This document shows, one piece after another, positions 1 through 6,788 of a stretch of DNA of 16,721 bases (position 1 is its first letter; the number at the start of each line of letters is the position of its first letter). Origin of the DNA: DASYUM01 sp036001225 (GTDB lineage: Bacteria > Methylomirabilota > Methylomirabilia > Rokubacteriales > DASRDR01); the NCBI GenBank assembly GCA_036001225.1, contig DASYUM010000075.1, positions 1 through 16,721 of the forward strand, in the 5' to 3' direction. Below the pieces are notes generated by a model that was given only the letters and a program-made list of their open reading frames with translations, was not told the DNA's origin and ran no database searches. A program made the position numbers and the translations under genes.

Positions 1-16
1 CACCCCCGCGGGAAGC

Positions 17-33
17 CTGCCGCAAGGCGGCAG
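17..33. repeat. Short GC-rich hairpin in the 221-bp gene-free left edge
   Basis: Arms CTGCCGC (17-23) and GCGGCAG (27-33) form a 7-bp stem with a 3-nt loop. It lies beyond the 3' end of the minus-strand Bug gene, so it could help end that transcript, but no T-run follows on either strand. I see no convincing gene, tRNA or promoter in the rest of bases 1-221. Confidence 0.3.
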
Positions 34-221
34 CCGCCGGACTGTCGACCAGCCGCACGCTCGGGCCCGAGCGAGCACGGTGGGGCGGTTCGCGGCGGCA
101 GGACCCGTTCGGCCTGCGCGTTCGCGAATTATCCGGGTTAGGACATTACCCGCGCTCCGCGGTCCGCCCCGGCTCCCTTTCCTTCCCCTGGAGAGAGAGG
201 GTGATCTGGTGCCGACCGGGG

Positions 222-1247
222 CTAGTTGTAGAGGATGTCCTTCAACCGGCCGCGCAGGGCGGGATCCAGCGTGAAGAGGTCGCCGACCATCTTTCCCAGC
301 TCTTCGCCCGTCACCGGGTCGAGTCCGAGCCTGGCCTTCTCCACTTCGGCCACGAAGGACCTGTCCTTCAACGTCTCCTCGAAGGCCTTGCGCAGGGTCT
401 GGACCCGCTCCGGGGGGGTGCCGGGAGGGAGGGCGAACGGGCGGGCGAAGGCCCCGGCATGGTGGATGCCCACCCGGATCAGCCGGCGTGCCTCGTCGGT
501 CTTGGCCAGGCTCATGGCCAGGGGGATGCCGGGGAGGTCCGGGAATGGTTTGGCGACCGCCTGCAGGACCACGAGCACGTCGCCCGCGTCCAGGGCCGCG
601 CGCCAGGTCGCTCGCATGGAGTCCCAGGCCCAGCAGCTCCCGGCCAGCTCGCCGCCGTCGGCGGCCAGACGGATCTCGGAGGTCCCCTTGAACCCCGTGA
701 CGACCTGGATCGGAAGCCCGAGGGCCGCTTTCAAGATCCTCGCCGTGTTATCGGGGGAGGCACCCGGTGCGACACCCCCCAGCTTGACCGGCGTCTTGGC
801 GGCCATCCATTTCTCGATCGTCGTGATGCCGCTGGCCTTGGTCAACGCGCAGACGACATCTTCCTTGACGGCGGCCCCGATGAACTCGAATTTCCGGGCA
901 TCGAACTCGACCCCGGGTTGCCCCAGGACCTGGCCCAGCAACAGGATCCCGTTGAAATGCCCCACGGTGAGCCCATCCGGCTTGGCGACCTTGTAGAGGT
1001 GATTGGCGGAGATGAGGCTTCCGGCTCCGGGCATGTTGTCCACGACGATGGTGGGATTCCCGGGGATGTGCTTGCCGAGGTGCCGGGAGAAGACCCGGGC
1101 GTAGGTGTCGAACCCGCCCCCCGCGGCCAGGCCGACGATGATGCGGAGGGTCTTGCCCTCGTAAAAGGACTGGGCGTCAGCCGGGCCATTGCCAAGAGAC
1201 GCGAGGACGACCAGGGCCGGCCAGAGAGCGACGAGCCGTCTGCGCAT
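222..1247 (-). CDS. Bug/TctC-family tripartite tricarboxylate transporter substrate-binding protein
   Basis: A periplasmic solute-binding protein of the Bug (TctC) family, 341 aa, the usual length. Residues 1-25 look like a Sec signal peptide: RRR, a hydrophobic core, and a likely cleavage after ADA before QSF. The family signature follows at about residues 42-77, with GGGFDTYARVFSRHLGKHIPGNP and then VDNMPGAGS, which in the family forms part of the ligand carboxylate pocket. Family members bind carboxylates, often tricarboxylates or aromatic acids, and hand them to a TctA/TctB membrane pair; no tctA or tctB is in this window. The ATG is preceded by GGGAGGA at good spacing. It begins 24 bp after the LutB-LutA gene ends, so it is probably the last gene of that operon. 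The ligand cannot be read from sequence; the neighbouring oxidoreductase suggests an organic acid. The family assignment is firm. Confidence 0.93.
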   Translation of the reverse strand: MRRRLVALWPALVVLASLGNGPADAQSFYEGKTLRIIVGLAAGGGFDTYARVFSRHLGKHIPGNPTIVVDNMPGAGSLISANHLYKVAKPDGLTVGHFNGILLLGQVLGQPGVEFDARKFEFIGAAVKEDVVCALTKASGITTIEKWMAAKTPVKLGGVAPGASPDNTARILKAALGLPIQVVTGFKGTSEIRLAADGGELAGSCWAWDSMRATWRAALDAGDVLVVLQAVAKPFPDLPGIPLAMSLAKTDEARRLIRVGIHHAGAFARPFALPPGTPPERVQTLRKAFEETLKDRSFVAEVEKARLGLDPVTGEELGKMVGDLFTLDPALRGRLKDILYN

Positions 1248-1271
1248 GCGGTCCTCCCGTGTTGGGCCGCC

Positions 1272-3485
1272 TCACCGGGACCCGAGCGTCCCCGGACCGG
1301 CGGCAAGCTGCTCGGCGAGAATCTCGGCGATGTGCGCCACCCGCAACTGCAGGCCGCGCGCGTCGGCGGCGCCGCGAAGGTGGAGCAGGCAGCCCGGGTT
1401 GTCCGTGACCAGCACCGTAGCTTCCGTCCGGGCCACGTTGTCCAACTTGCGCGCGGCGATCTCCCGCGCCATCTCGGGATGATCCAGCGAGGTCGAGCCG
1501 CCGAAGCCGCAGCAGACCGCGGCTTCGGGCAGGTCGCGGACCTCGAACCCGCACACCGCGCGCAGCAGGCGGGGGGCGATCTCGGCGATGCCGAGCACGT
1601 TGGCGCTCTGGCAGAAGCTGTGGTAGGTGAGCGGGCCCGTCGCTCGGGAGCGGGCCAGCGCGCCGGCCGGCAGCTTGGCGACCCGGTCCAGGAAGGTGAC
1701 CAGGTCCAGGGTCCGCGCGGCCAGGGCCTCGGCCCGCGGGCGCCAGGCCCCGTTGTCACGCAGCAGCTCGGCGTAGTCGTGCCCCACGGCGATCGCGCAG
1801 CTTGCCGCGGCGGTCACGATCCAGTCGGCGCGGACGGCCTCCAGGGCGGCGATGGTCTGGCGCGCCATCGCGGCCGCTACCCCACGGTCGCCGGCGTCGA
1901 GGGCGGGAAGGCCACAGCAGTGCTGGCCCCGCGGCACGACGACGCGCGCGCCGCAGGCGGCCAGCACCCGGACGGCGGCGGCCGCCTGCTCGGGCGCGAA
2001 GCGGTCGGTCACGCACTGGAGGAAGTAGGCCACGGTCAGCCCGCGCGCGCCGCTGCCGGCCAGCGGCCCGTCGGCGGCCGGCGCGAACTCACGCCCGAGC
2101 AGGGTCGCCCGGGCCGGCCGCCGGGCCAGCGCCGGCGCCGTCCGCCAGCGGAAGGCCTCGGGCAGCGGCAGGCGGAGCTGCCGGCCGCGGACGAACGGCG
2201 TCTGGAGCCACCGGCCCAGGCCGAGGGCGGCCGCAAAGAGGCGGGGGCGTGACCAGACCGCCAGCGCCCATCGCTTCCGCCACGGGAGGCCGAACCGCTC
2301 CCCCACCTGATGGCGCACGTTCAGGATCAGGCGGGGCAGCGGGATGTCGACCGGGCACACGGTGGCGCAGGCGTTACAGGAGACGCAGAGCGACTGCGGC
2401 CCGGCGGCGGCCTCGAGGCCGTGATGGAAACTCGTGTTGACCAGGCCGATGGCGCCGGAGTAGACGAAGCCGAACGCGTGGCCGCCGACGACCTGATAGG
2501 GCGGGCAGACGTCCGCGCAGGCGGCGCACCGGATGCAGCGGAGCGCGTCGGCGAAGGCCGGGTCGGCCGCCATCTCCGAGCGTCCGTTGTCGACGATGAC
2601 GATGTGGAGCTCCCGGTCCGCCCGGTCGGGCCCGGTGATGAAGGTCGTGTAGACCGAGATGTCCTGGGCCGTGCCCGAGCGCGCGAGCAGGCGCACTTGG
2701 GCCGCCACGTCGTCCCAGGTCGGCAGCAGCTTCTCCCAGCCGACCAGGACGACGTGGACCGGCGGCAGCGACGAGGTCAGGCGTCCGTTGCCCTCGTTGG
2801 TGACGAGCATGATGGTGCCGGTCTCGGCGATCAGGGCGTTGGCGCCGGTGATGCCGATCTGCGCCTCGGCGAAGACCCGTCGCAGCTCGCCGCGGGCGAC
2901 CCCGGCCATCTCCGCGATGTCCTCCCGCGAGACCGGGCGGCCGACGTGCGCCTCGAAGAGCCCGCCAACCTGCTGGCGGCTCTTGTGGATGGCGGGCATG
3001 ACCATGTGCGACGGTGTCTCGCGGGCCAGCTGGATGATCCACTCGCCCAGATCCGTCTCGACCGCCGCCACGCCGGCCGCCTCCAGGGCGTGGTTCAGGA
3101 ACAGCTCCTCGGAGACCATCGTCTTGCCCTTGGCCACCAGGCTGACGCCGCGCCGCCGGCAGAGGTCGACGACGTAGCGGACGGCGTCGGCGGCCGACGT
3201 GGACTCGTACACCGTCGCGCCGGCCGCTTCGGCGGCCTCCTTGAAGCGGGCGAAGAGTGTCACGCGGTCGCGGATGGCCCGGCGCTTGGCATCGGTGAGA
3301 CGCGCGCGGTGGGCGGCGAAGGACGGGTCGGGCACCCCGAGCCCCGCCTGGGTCTCCCAGTGCTCGAACGTGGCCCGGCGGGCGGCGCCCCAGGCGCGCT
3401 GGAAGTTGAGCAGGTTCCGCCCGAGCTGGCGGTCGGCCAGCGCCTTGCGGTAGCGCTCGGGAAACGGCGCGATCGGACTGGTCAT
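1272..3485 (-). CDS. Fused LutB-LutA iron-sulfur oxidoreductase (LUD domain + 4Fe-4S + CCG domains)
   Basis: 737 aa. Residues about 1-310 are a LUD domain of the LutB type (VAKGKTMVSEE near 117-127, LIAETGTIMLVTNEGN near 218-233). Two 4Fe-4S ligand sets follow: C317/C320/C323/C327 and C367/C370/C373/C377. After a hydrophobic linker (about 400-480), residues 483-730 resemble LutA: a first HCCGLP (522-527), C625 in YHSFCQSAN, VCCGFGG (657-663) and DNPGCLLH (695-702). In Bacillus, LutA, LutB and LutC are separate proteins needed for L-lactate oxidation; here B and A are one chain in B-A order. The second CCG-type motif has FCQ where many relatives have a Cys-His pair, a possible difference in cluster ligation. 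Cytoplasmic, probably membrane-associated through quinone chemistry (family inference). It follows lutC by 91 bp. The substrate could be lactate or another 2-hydroxy acid. Confidence 0.9.
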   Translation of the reverse strand: MTSPIAPFPERYRKALADRQLGRNLLNFQRAWGAARRATFEHWETQAGLGVPDPSFAAHRARLTDAKRRAIRDRVTLFARFKEAAEAAGATVYESTSAADAVRYVVDLCRRRGVSLVAKGKTMVSEELFLNHALEAAGVAAVETDLGEWIIQLARETPSHMVMPAIHKSRQQVGGLFEAHVGRPVSREDIAEMAGVARGELRRVFAEAQIGITGANALIAETGTIMLVTNEGNGRLTSSLPPVHVVLVGWEKLLPTWDDVAAQVRLLARSGTAQDISVYTTFITGPDRADRELHIVIVDNGRSEMAADPAFADALRCIRCAACADVCPPYQVVGGHAFGFVYSGAIGLVNTSFHHGLEAAAGPQSLCVSCNACATVCPVDIPLPRLILNVRHQVGERFGLPWRKRWALAVWSRPRLFAAALGLGRWLQTPFVRGRQLRLPLPEAFRWRTAPALARRPARATLLGREFAPAADGPLAGSGARGLTVAYFLQCVTDRFAPEQAAAAVRVLAACGARVVVPRGQHCCGLPALDAGDRGVAAAMARQTIAALEAVRADWIVTAAASCAIAVGHDYAELLRDNGAWRPRAEALAARTLDLVTFLDRVAKLPAGALARSRATGPLTYHSFCQSANVLGIAEIAPRLLRAVCGFEVRDLPEAAVCCGFGGSTSLDHPEMAREIAARKLDNVARTEATVLVTDNPGCLLHLRGAADARGLQLRVAHIAEILAEQLAAGPGTLGSR

Positions 3486-3507
3486 TCGGGTCCCCCCTCA
3501 CCCCCAG

Positions 3508-3535
3508 CCCCTCCCACCCCGAAGGGGGAGGGGGG
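3508..3535. repeat. C-rich/G-rich imperfect palindrome between lutC and lutB-lutA
   Basis: A run of C-rich sequence (CCCCTCCCACCCC) is followed after GAA by a G-rich complement (GGGGGAGGGGGG), giving an imperfect but very stable hairpin. It sits in the 91-bp gap upstream of the LutB-LutA start. It could be a dispersed intergenic repeat, an mRNA processing or attenuation site, or a weak terminator; no T-run follows on the minus strand. Function is unknown. Confidence 0.4.
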
Positions 3536-3576
3536 CGGACCCCGACGGATGACTCGAGCGAGACGATCCGCGTGTC

Positions 3577-4116
3577 TCATTCGGATGCTGCCATCAGCAG
3601 AATGTGGAGCGCCCGCGGCCCGTGCACCCCGATCGTGAGCTGCCGCTCGATGTCGGCGCTGCGGCTGGGGCCGCTCACGAGCGTGGCGTAGGCCGGGGGG
3701 CGGCCGCTGACTCTCCGCAGGACGGCGACGGCGCCGTCCAGCGTCGGCACCAGCGTCGCCGCCTCCAGCCACACGAGGTGCACGTCCACGCAGAGCTCGA
3801 CCCGACGGTCGTCGGCGGTCGAGGCGAGCAGCACCGAACCCGTTTCGGCCACGCCCAGCATCGCGACCGAGATCCCGGCATCGGCCCGTCGGGTCGGCCA
3901 GAGTCCGGCCGTGGCCGCGACGGACAGGCCCGCCTCGCCGAGTCCCTGGATCAAGGCCGGCCGCTGCGGTACCCCGTCGGCCACGGCCACGGTGCGGCAG
4001 CGAGCCTCCAGCAGGATCCGCGTCGCGAGCGGCAGAACGTCGGCGCGCGCCGCGCGGTGGACCGTGGCCCCGATCCGCCCGGCCTGGGCCTCGAACGCCG
4101 TCGTCAGCTCGACCAT
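3577..4116 (-). CDS. lutC: LutC-like LUD domain protein
   Basis: A short LUD-domain protein of the LutC/YkgG type, the third subunit of the LutABC system, needed with LutA and LutB for lactate oxidation in Bacillus. Seen in sequence: AMLGVAETGSVLLAS in the centre and the characteristic C-terminal GVHGPRALHILLM. I chose the ATG at 4116, giving 179 aa: it starts a typical family N-terminus (MVELTTAFEAQAGRIGATVHR) and has GGGGTAGGGG just upstream. A longer reading from 4260 adds 48 Ala/Arg-rich residues that do not look like the family and would overlap the upstream amidohydrolase by 34 bp. The protein is somewhat shorter than typical LutC (about 200-240 aa). It lies 110 bp after the amidohydrolase and 91 bp before the LutB-LutA gene, consistent with one transcript. 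Confidence 0.85.
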   Translation of the reverse strand: MVELTTAFEAQAGRIGATVHRAARADVLPLATRILLEARCRTVAVADGVPQRPALIQGLGEAGLSVAATAGLWPTRRADAGISVAMLGVAETGSVLLASTADDRRVELCVDVHLVWLEAATLVPTLDGAVAVLRRVSGRPPAYATLVSGPSRSADIERQLTIGVHGPRALHILLMAASE

Positions 4117-4226
4117 GATCGCCCCTACCCCTTGGGCACGTACGAGCCTAGCACCTCGAGTGGTGGCCGCGCGAAGTCGGCCGCCCGACGGTTCCGCGGG
4201 CAAGCCGGCGCTCGGCTCTGCTGCGT

Positions 4227-5072
4227 TCACGGCGTCTTCGGCATCGGCCAGCCGAGCCACTCACCGATGGCCCGGCCCATGATCCACTCCTGGTCGGCGG
4301 CCGAGAGCCACGGCAACTCCTCGGTGAACAGCGTCACGGCTTCACGCCACGGACAGGGCAGCCGTGTCCAGTCGGTGCCCCAGAACATCCGCCGGGGGCC
4401 GAACGCGTCGTACACGCGCCGGATGTGCGGGTGGAGCCCGCGGAACGGATACGGCTCGGTGGTGTAGCAGGGCAGCGCGGAGGCTTTGACCGCCACGTTG
4501 GGCCGCCGCGCCAGCGCGCAGAGCTGGGAGAGATCGGCGAAGGCCGCGTCGTCCTTCTTTGCAGTGCCGATGGCCAGGTGATCGATGACGAGCTTGAGGC
4601 CGGGATGGCGCCCGGCGATCTCGTCCACGGCGGGGAGCGAGCCGGGCGGGAAGATCATCAACGGGATGCCGGCCCGCTCGGCCGCCGGCCAGAGCCAGTC
4701 GGCGGTGCCGTCGGTCAGCCATGGCTTCTGGAGCTCGGTGTGGAACGTGAAGCGCATGCCGAGCATGCCGGGCTGCTTCCGCCACCCGTCGACGAGCCCC
4801 CGGCTCTCGGGCTTCTCGAGGGCGAGCCGGCCCATCACGGCGAACCGGTCGGGGTGCCGGCGCGCCGCCTCGAGGGCGAGGTCGTTGCGGTCGCCTTCCC
4901 ACGACGGCGGCACGATGACGACGCGATCGACGCCGGCCGCCTTCATGCCCTCCAGCACCATGTCCCTGGTGACGGGATGAGGCTTCTGGGCCTGGTGGGC
5001 CCGGCCCGGGGGCCACGGCCGGTCGGGCGTATCGGCGCCCCATATGTGCACCTGCGCATCGACGATCAGCAT
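4227..5072 (-). CDS. Amidohydrolase-2 family TIM-barrel hydrolase/decarboxylase
   Basis: 281 aa, the normal size for the Amidohydro_2 (PF04909-type) family, which includes lactonases and nonoxidative decarboxylases acting on carboxylic acids. The N-terminus MLIVDAQVHIW corresponds to the family DxHxH strand-1 motif, but the first His position is Gln7, leaving His9; many dicarbonate/lactone-hydrolysing members show such variants. Further family landmarks are LVIDHLA (central His), VKASALPCYTTEPYPF, and WGTDWTRLP near the C-terminus carrying the conserved catalytic Asp. No signal peptide, so cytoplasmic. GGAGG stands 7 nt before the ATG. It is the first gene of the minus-strand operon, divergent from the VOC gene, with lutC downstream. 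Together with LutABC-like proteins and a Bug transporter subunit this suggests stepwise breakdown of an imported carboxylate or lactone. The exact substrate is not deducible. Confidence 0.87.
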   Translation of the reverse strand: MLIVDAQVHIWGADTPDRPWPPGRAHQAQKPHPVTRDMVLEGMKAAGVDRVVIVPPSWEGDRNDLALEAARRHPDRFAVMGRLALEKPESRGLVDGWRKQPGMLGMRFTFHTELQKPWLTDGTADWLWPAAERAGIPLMIFPPGSLPAVDEIAGRHPGLKLVIDHLAIGTAKKDDAAFADLSQLCALARRPNVAVKASALPCYTTEPYPFRGLHPHIRRVYDAFGPRRMFWGTDWTRLPCPWREAVTLFTEELPWLSAADQEWIMGRAIGEWLGWPMPKTP

Positions 5073-5111
5073 CTCGGGGCCTCCGGTGACGTATCGTACT
5101 GCACTTCGCGC

Positions 5112-5132
5112 CCGGCGGCCCAGGCCCGCCGG
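5112..5132. repeat. 7-bp inverted repeat between the divergent operons
   Basis: CCGGCGG (5112-5118) and CCGCCGG (5126-5132) are exact inverted copies around a 7-nt centre. It lies in the 110-bp space between the divergent amidohydrolase and VOC starts, where a shared regulator could bind. In GC-rich DNA such palindromes arise easily, and I see no clear -35/-10 pair beside it, so operator status is a guess. Confidence 0.3.
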
Positions 5133-5168
5133 CCGGTGCTACCATGGGGCGGGCTCTCGCACTCGCCC

Positions 5169-5175
5169 AAGGAGG
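5169..5175 (+). promoter_or_regulatory. Ribosome binding site fixing the VOC gene start
   Basis: AAGGAGG, a near-perfect anti-SD match, is 7 nt upstream of the ATG at 5183. It decides between that start and an upstream in-frame ATG at 5144, which would add 13 residues and lacks such a site. Confidence 0.8.
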
Positions 5176-5182
5176 CACGGCG

Positions 5183-5716
5183 ATGTCGGAGAAGGCTACC
5201 CCGCTGCCGTTCGATCTGCGCAAGCTCGGACACGTCGTCCTCAACGTCAGCGACCTCGACGTGTCGGTCCGCTTCTACACCGAGGTTCTCGGCCTGCGGG
5301 TCAGCGACCGCTACCCGGACAGCATGGTGCCCGGTGGCATGGTCTTCCTCCGCTGTAACACCGACCACCACGGCGTGGCGCTGGTCGGCGGGGCCACGAG
5401 GCACGAGCCAAGCAGCCTGAACCACTTCGCCTTCGAGGTCGGGTCCCTCGACGAGGTGTTCCGCGCGCGAGCCTGGCTGCGCAAGCACGGGGTCCCCATC
5501 GTCTTCGAAGGCCGGCGGCGCGCGGGCTGTCAGATCGCCGTGGAGTTCCGGGATCCCGATGGCAACAACCTGGAGATCTACTGGGGCGTCGATCAGATCG
5601 GCACCGAGGGACACGTGCGTCCGGCGAGCGAGTGGCGGCAAGCGCTCACCCTGGAGGACGCCGTGGCCACGCCGGTTGCCGGTCAGCACCTGCCCCCGGT
5701 TACGGACATCAGGTAA
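5183..5716 (+). CDS. VOC-fold metalloprotein (glyoxalase / extradiol dioxygenase superfamily)
   Basis: 177 aa. Two beta-alpha-beta-beta-beta repeats are readable: GHVVLNVSDLDVSVRFYTEVLGL opens the first and LNHFAFEV the second, and the chain passes through VEFRDPDGNNLEIYW. The likely metal ligands are His17, His81 and Glu131, the 2-His-1-carboxylate set of type I extradiol dioxygenases and related glyoxalases; their spacing fits a single-site enzyme. A C-terminal extension of about 45 residues (from GVDQIG) resembles that of catechol 2,3-dioxygenase-like proteins. The substrate is unknown. It is the first gene of a plus-strand operon; its stop (TAA at 5714-5716) overlaps the SD of the next gene. 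Cytoplasmic. Superfamily certain, reaction not. Confidence 0.88.
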   Translation: MSEKATPLPFDLRKLGHVVLNVSDLDVSVRFYTEVLGLRVSDRYPDSMVPGGMVFLRCNTDHHGVALVGGATRHEPSSLNHFAFEVGSLDEVFRARAWLRKHGVPIVFEGRRRAGCQIAVEFRDPDGNNLEIYWGVDQIGTEGHVRPASEWRQALTLEDAVATPVAGQHLPPVTDIR

Positions 5717-5726
5717 GGAGACCACC

Positions 5727-6788
5727 ATGGCCAGCCCTTCCACGCGCTCCCATGTCTACGTCGGCGCGGCGGCGTCGGGATCCGGCGCCCGCGGGGGGAT
5801 CTTCCGGCAGGCGGTGGGTGACGATCGCTGGGAGCCGCTCACCGCGGGATTGCCCGAGGCCACCCAGGTCCAGGCGATCACCGTGCATCCGACGGATCCG
5901 GACGTCCTCTACGTGGGCACCTGGAGCGGCCTGTACCGGAGCGCGGACCGCGGCGAGCGCTGGGCACCCCTGGCGCTGGGCGATGGCCGCACCGAGGTCT
6001 GGTCGGTCCTCGTGCAGCCGACGCATCCCCGGATTCTCTACGCGGGCACCGCCCCGATCGGCGTCCACCGGAGCGACGACGGCGGGGAGACGTGGCGGCG
6101 GTTGCCTCGGGCGGTTCAGCCCGAGCGGGTGGCGATGAGCTTCGCCTGCCGGGTGATGCGGCTCGCCGCCGATCCCGCCCAGCCCGAGGAGGTGTACGCG
6201 GCGCTGGAGGTCGGCGGGGTCATGCGGAGCCTGGACGGCGGCGAGAGCTGGGAGGACTGCAGCGCCGACCTGGTCAAGCTCGCCGAGCGCCCGCATCTCC
6301 GGAGCCGGATTCAGAGCGACACGGAGACCGAAGGCATGCTGGACGGGCACGCCCTCTGCGTGAGCGCAGCCCGCCCGGGCACCATCTTCCTCGCCGTCCG
6401 CATGGGGCTGTTCCGCAGCGAGGACCGCGGCGCGAGCTGGCAAGATCTGGAGGTCGGGCGCTTCTCGCCGCTCACCTACGCCCGCGATGTCCGCGTGTCC
6501 CCGCACGACCCACGCGTCCTGTACGCTTGCCTCAGTCCCGCCGCGCGCAGCCAGGATGGATCGCTCTACATGAGCCCGGACCTGGGCGAGACCTGGACAC
6601 GGCTCGACCGTAACGTCGAAGCCGAGAGCACGATGATGGCGGTGGCGCTGCACCCCCGGGATCCCGATCAGATCTACGGCGCGACCCGCAGCGGGCAGGT
6701 CTTCGCCACCCGGGACGGCGGCCGGACGTGGCACCAGCACCGGCTGCCGGCGGGCGTCCAGGACGTCTACGCCATCGCCTGCGGTTGA
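5727..6788 (+). CDS. Asp-box (BNR) repeat beta-propeller protein
   Basis: 353 aa built from repeated Asp-boxes (S-x-D-x-G-x-x-W) spaced along the chain: SADRGERW, SDDGGETW, SLDGGESW, SEDRGASW, SPDLGETW and a last TRDGGRTW. Between them recur strands of the form ADPAQPEEVYA / HPTDPDVLYVG, typical of the sortilin/VPS10-like and WD40/YVTN-like 'exo-alpha-sialidase' annotations in bacteria. No sialidase Arg triad or FRIP motif is evident, so a catalytic role is not supported; a binding or scaffold propeller is more likely. No signal peptide is visible (N-terminus MASPSTRSHVYVGAAASG), suggesting a cytoplasmic protein, unusual among Asp-box proteins. The ATG at 5727 follows AAGGAG by 6 nt; a longer in-frame reading from 5559 lies inside the VOC gene and is rejected. 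Its stop overlaps the TTG start of the MFS gene, so they are probably coupled. Confidence 0.85.
   Translation: MASPSTRSHVYVGAAASGSGARGGIFRQAVGDDRWEPLTAGLPEATQVQAITVHPTDPDVLYVGTWSGLYRSADRGERWAPLALGDGRTEVWSVLVQPTHPRILYAGTAPIGVHRSDDGGETWRRLPRAVQPERVAMSFACRVMRLAADPAQPEEVYAALEVGGVMRSLDGGESWEDCSADLVKLAERPHLRSRIQSDTETEGMLDGHALCVSAARPGTIFLAVRMGLFRSEDRGASWQDLEVGRFSPLTYARDVRVSPHDPRVLYACLSPAARSQDGSLYMSPDLGETWTRLDRNVEAESTMMAVALHPRDPDQIYGATRSGQVFATRDGGRTWHQHRLPAGVQDVYAIACG

Noticed and set aside
201..2252. 683-aa open frame on the plus strand
   Set aside because: Antisense of the Bug and LutB-LutA genes; composition is Arg/Gly/Pro-rich with no recognisable domain, as expected for a shadow frame in GC-rich DNA.
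4425..5420. 331-aa plus-strand frame crossing the divergent promoter region
   Set aside because: Overlaps the amidohydrolase antisense and the VOC gene out of frame; lacks any domain.
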